From Marthasterias glacialis (Eukaryota; Echinodermata; Asteroidea; Forcipulatida; Asteriidae), in assembly GCA_911728455.2 (NCBI GenBank), contig OU452229.1:13736076-13800075 (forward strand): 64,000 nt of DNA. The letters run 5' to 3'. Shown piece by piece: positions 60,138 through 64,000 of this stretch (position 1 is the first letter of the stretch; every line of letters begins with the position of its first letter). The notes below the pieces were generated by a model. The model was not told the DNA's origin. It did no database searches and was given only the letters and a program-made list of their open reading frames with translations. Both the position numbers and the translations under genes were made by a program.

Positions 60138-61378
60138 ACAGTCTATGTGGCAGTAAACTTACCAGGTTAATCTATCGTTCTCGTAAAACAATATTCATTT
60201 AAGTCTGCTGCCACCTAGACTTTCAAAGTCTATCATTGGAAACTAGAGAATGGGAACGAATTACTTATGCCTCCCGTAAACTAATGACGAAAACTACGTT
60301 TAAGGCTACCTTTTACCTCAAAATCTTCCGTTTCGCCGTTAATATCACATAATTATAATGTTAGTAAAGTACAAAATGTTTCATTTAATAGAAACGAAAA
60401 AACATTTACATAAATCTTATTTGTGTATTCAATAACCCTCTCAATTAGTCCGATTGAAGTCTCACATTTCACTGATCCGGTGGCATTTTTATTTGTTTAA
60501 TTTTATTTTTGTTTAATAGTAACTGAAACAAGCCACTTGAATTAATTTGATTTTTAGTTTTACAGGTTGTTTGTATGGTGTGTTTATTTTCTACCTTCAT
60601 TTCAAGCCAGCATACTTAACTCTGCTTTCATTCCGTATTTGTATTAGTTAAGGGAGGAGACGCAGATCTGTATGGAAAATAAAAATGTATTGGTCATCCC
60701 AAGTACTTTGATGTGGATTGTAAATAACACTTAGCGATGACAAGGTAATTCATCGGAGAGTCTGTTCCCATCCGAAATGCCCGTCCTCCAGTGGGGAAGT
60801 GATAAATCCACCATCACTTATAGCATGGAGCAATAATAGCTGGCTCAACAATTTCCACTTTATAAGCTGAAACATTACCCATCTCACCGCATGTGTGCAC
60901 GTCCGAGGCCCTTTTTTCGCCACCACAAACTAATCCCAACGAAATTTTTTAATCAATCGACAAACGCCTGGAGCGTGTTAGGGATATCGATTAGACCGTC
61001 AGACGGTTCCCGGAGTCCCCGTCGACGGTGACATTGTCTTTCTCCCTTTTCTCTGACCTTCAATTTGTGTCACTCCATCAAGGGGAAAAGAGTGAGACAG
61101 AGACAACCGACTAGTATACGTGGCCGGCTCGTCCTAAGATAAACGTGTAACTTGCGTCCCGGTTCATTTACGGCTTGACTACATACGCTCAGCAAAATCA
61201 TTCACAAGATTACTTTACTTCAATAGACCATCTTCAACTTTAAAGGGCAAGGCTAATAACAAGAGAGGCTCCAACTTGTTGCTCCTAAAGAGGCGTCTAG
61301 TTTTAAACAACAGTGTGCAGTAACAAATGCGTCAAACCTGTTTTGGAATGACACTGGCTATAGAACTAAGGCTGTTTA

Positions 61379-61522
61379 TTTCGAAACCAGGGCTTTGGGT
61401 TTAGTTCTGGCTTAGGCTCCGTCCGCTTGTTTGAAGTCCCGTACCAAAAGCGTACGTTTTAAAAATAACTGATAGAGCCTAAGCCGGAGCCTGAGCCCAA
61501 GCCGTGGTTTCGAAAAGGGCCT
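61379..61522. mobile_element. Foldback MITE of the 'gaaaccacggctt' family
   Basis: The arms 'ttcgaaaccagggctttggg' and 'gcccaagccgtggtttcgaa' pair. The loop 'gtttgaagtcccgtaccaaa' matches the copies at 15871 and 59996. Two CREs lie just downstream (61539-61546 and 61703-61710). Confidence 0.75.
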
Positions 61523-61741
61523 TTTGACCCAATTCGCCTGACGTCATCATCACAATAATGTCCCGTTGTTGTAAAGTGTAGCGCTCATCTTGGGCAACGC
61601 GGTGTTTACAAGCGTTACCTATTGACTTCCAAAATGGCCAGCGTGGCACAGTCGCCGCGTGTGACGTGCGTGCAAGGGGTCAAAGGCCAGGCACTCAATG
61701 CATGACGTCACAACGTTGCAAACTGTAGTAAAAGGTGCACA

Positions 61742-61890
61742 GGGGTCGATTTTACAAAGCACTAAGATTCATCTTTAAGATGAGTTGCCGGTATTACCAG
61801 AGTGATTTGTGTGGTGACATCACACTTTGCTTAGCAATTAAGATTGATTCGCACTTAAGATCAATCTGAACTCAGTGTGAAATCGACCCC
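61742..61890. mobile_element. Foldback MITE, compact copy
   Basis: 'ggggtcgattttacaaagc' at the left pairs with 'gtgaaatcgacccc' at the right, and 'agattcatctttaagat' pairs with 'atcttaagtgcgaatc...'. Non-coding, 149 bp. Confidence 0.65.
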
Positions 61891-64000
61891 AGATAAGAAA
61901 TACATTCACCACACGCGTATAACTCGACAACTAATTATACTTTAACTAAGACACACTGGATAGAATTTACACTTGACTTTGAACTTACACCTTGACTTCT
62001 TCAATAAAAACTACTACGTCCGCAGCAGCACATACAAAGTTGCCATAATGGTAAGTTTCCTTGACGAATTAGGAATCCGTAAATGAATATCTTGAAAGAG
62101 TCTTGTTGTTGTACGTCAAGCACGAATTCTTCTCTCACCATTCTATTGTGATACCACATCATGACATACATTCTTACTGTTCATTTGTAATGAGTCCTTG
62201 GTTAGAATGTACACACATCTTAAGCTAACCCTCGTGCTATAATCTCTATTATTTTATGTTGTAAGCATGTAAGTAATACTTGAGGGAAAAAAAAATACTT
62301 TAGAATAACACGTGTGAGTACGGTACTTTAAATACAGTCAAAGACCGACATGTATAAGGCCTAACTATGTGCATAAAATTATGAAGCACAATTCGCGGCC
62401 CTGTAACTGCAGCTCAGTTATAGAGTTTGAGCTATACTTTAACGCCAAGGGAAACACTTAGGTATACAGTAGGGGCTACTTGTAGGTTCTGGGCCGCATT
62501 TAGATTTCACACAAAGTGTGGCGTTTACGACTGGGAAAGTTACAACTGGGCTTTGGTGATTTTTATGAATGGAGACAAGAAAAACTTTCCAGTGCATGCT
62601 CGGGTGAATAAATGAGTTTAGAAGCCCTCATGTGGTGACTGCTGTGTTTTCCCCTTCCAATGACACCCGATACACTGACTACACCAAGCTGTTGCATAAA
62701 ACAAGAGTGATTACAGGCGAGATTGCGCAAAAAGGAGACTGTGGGGGGAAAAAAAAGAATCGAATTTAGAAAGAAAGTACTGTGTCAACAGTTTGTCTAC
62801 GGGGTAAGAAACAGCTTTTCCCCCCTTTTTCCGATCACTGGAAAGTTGAAAGACGATGCTGTGTGTCAGTCGCCTGCCTGGATTAGGAGCAATCAACGGG
62901 GAGATTATGGAAGACGATCCCGACCGCGATGTTCTCCACTAAGAGTTTAGATAAAAACAGGTTGTCGTCACCTACACGCGTTTGGCGTGTGGATGCGGTC
63001 AGGTGTTTTTTCGCTCTGCCGAGCGTCTTTAGCAGGGGGACTGAAAAACGTCACTGACAGCACGTCTGTTCGGCTCGGTTACGTCTTGAGCAGGAAGACA
63101 AGAAAGAAAAACAAAATTGGAATCTGGAAAGTTAATACACGCTTCATCTACTAATCAATTACTACCGATCGTAACTTGCTGGATATGGTTGTTTTGTTTG
63201 GTCTACCGAAGATTAAGATTTCTTTATGGGAAAAACAAAACAAAACATTGTAAACAGCGTGTTAAGACCACCAGAATAACCGCGGGTTATTTCGATTGCA
63301 TGATTCAAGGCAGGAGGAAGGATAACTGAACGTGCATAATATAACATCCGTGATAAAAAATAACCAGTTTTTCGTGGTTTTCCACCTGTACCTAATTTGG
63401 CGACAATTTTCACAGATTTGTCGCATGCCATTGTTTATAAAATACTAAAGCGTGGATTAAAGGAATTTTTTTTTCAAAGACCTAATATTGTTGTTTTAAA
63501 GCACATGGACAACATTGGCAAATGTCAAAGACCAGTATCTGCACTTTACGTGACCCAACAAACAAATACATGAAATAACAAGCCTGTAAAAAATGTTCAG
63601 CTCAATAAAAGTCATCTTCTTCATTCTTCAGAGAGAATATAAGAAAATACACATTTCCATTTGTCACACCTTTGCCAGGCGATTATGAGGAGCCCTGGAA
63701 TACATGATTTGACGGTAAATATAATTCAATGTCACACATCCATCTCAAGTTAGTCTGCAAGAAAGTACAATATTTGTACGTATCCAAGAGATGTTTTTTT
63801 CCCTATTGCATTTAATAACACTTTCAGGGCAAGGGGAAGGAGGGGGACATTTGAAGTACGACGACACTGAACACGAGACACTTCTCTGAACTTTTTTGTT
63901 TATTTTTATCTTGTTTTTATTATGTAATTGTTTGTGTTCTCTCCTGAAATATCTGCGCTTCGGGTGTCCCTATGGACACACGTCAATACACTTGCATTTA
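61891..64000. other. Intergenic DNA at the window end
   Basis: A possible splice donor directly after an ATG occurs at 62047-62052 ('cataatggtaagtttcc') below an AATAAAA-like TATA box (about 62002), which could be a first exon, but nothing in the window confirms it. The rest is unique sequence without a supported gene. Confidence 0.3.

Overview
The window looks like animal nuclear DNA, most likely from an echinoderm and probably a sea star. It is AT-rich and almost entirely non-coding. It carries long homopolymers and tri- and tetranucleotide microsatellites, many short foldback (inverted-repeat) elements, and spliced coding sequence with metazoan splice sites. The echinoderm assignment is an inference: foldback families with ends like 'cccaatttcatagagct' and 'ttaaaggcattgcatacg' are ones I associate with sea-star and related genomes. 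There are no operons, rRNAs, convincing tRNAs or CRISPR arrays. Most long open frames fall in repeats or occur by chance.

The one gene I can assemble with confidence is on the + strand between 28030 and 53196. Exon 1 (ATG at 28030, strong Kozak, donor after 28042), exon 2 (31107-31340) and exon 3 (53099-53196, stop TGA) join in phase into a 114-residue secreted precursor. It has a signal peptide (residues 1-24), then Gln25, an Ile-Ile-Arg-Tyr-Gly-Lys amidation and cleavage motif (30-35), a Lys-Arg site (52-53), and an acidic, then basic, tail without cysteine. This is the architecture of a neuropeptide or peptide-hormone precursor. Its predicted first product is a nine-residue pyroglutamyl RY-amide. 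I do not recognise the family. Intron 1 (about 3.1 kb) holds a hAT-like MITE and an antisense open frame. Intron 2 (about 21.8 kb) holds several satellites, foldback elements and a possible alternative terminal exon near 36354. Just upstream of exon 3, the splice acceptor and first codons are echoed three times as degenerate copies.

Layout. 1-27.7 kb is intergenic. It contains a TA-flanked TIR element (3176-3985) with a truncated relative (14747-15045), a large palindrome of a self-palindromic unit (13374-13657), nested foldbacks (12881-13160), a minisatellite split by a MITE (15600-16200), a LINE 3' remnant (19443-19645), a 31-bp minisatellite (22108-22660) and a near-perfect 56-bp palindrome (26104-26159). 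27.7-53.4 kb is the precursor gene. 53.4-64 kb is intergenic: three head-to-tail foldbacks run into a (CAA)70 tract, followed by an inverted relative of the 31-bp minisatellite at 56.1 kb and more foldbacks at 60-62 kb. Perfect cAMP-response octamers (TGACGTCA) occur at least twelve times, well above the roughly one expected by composition.
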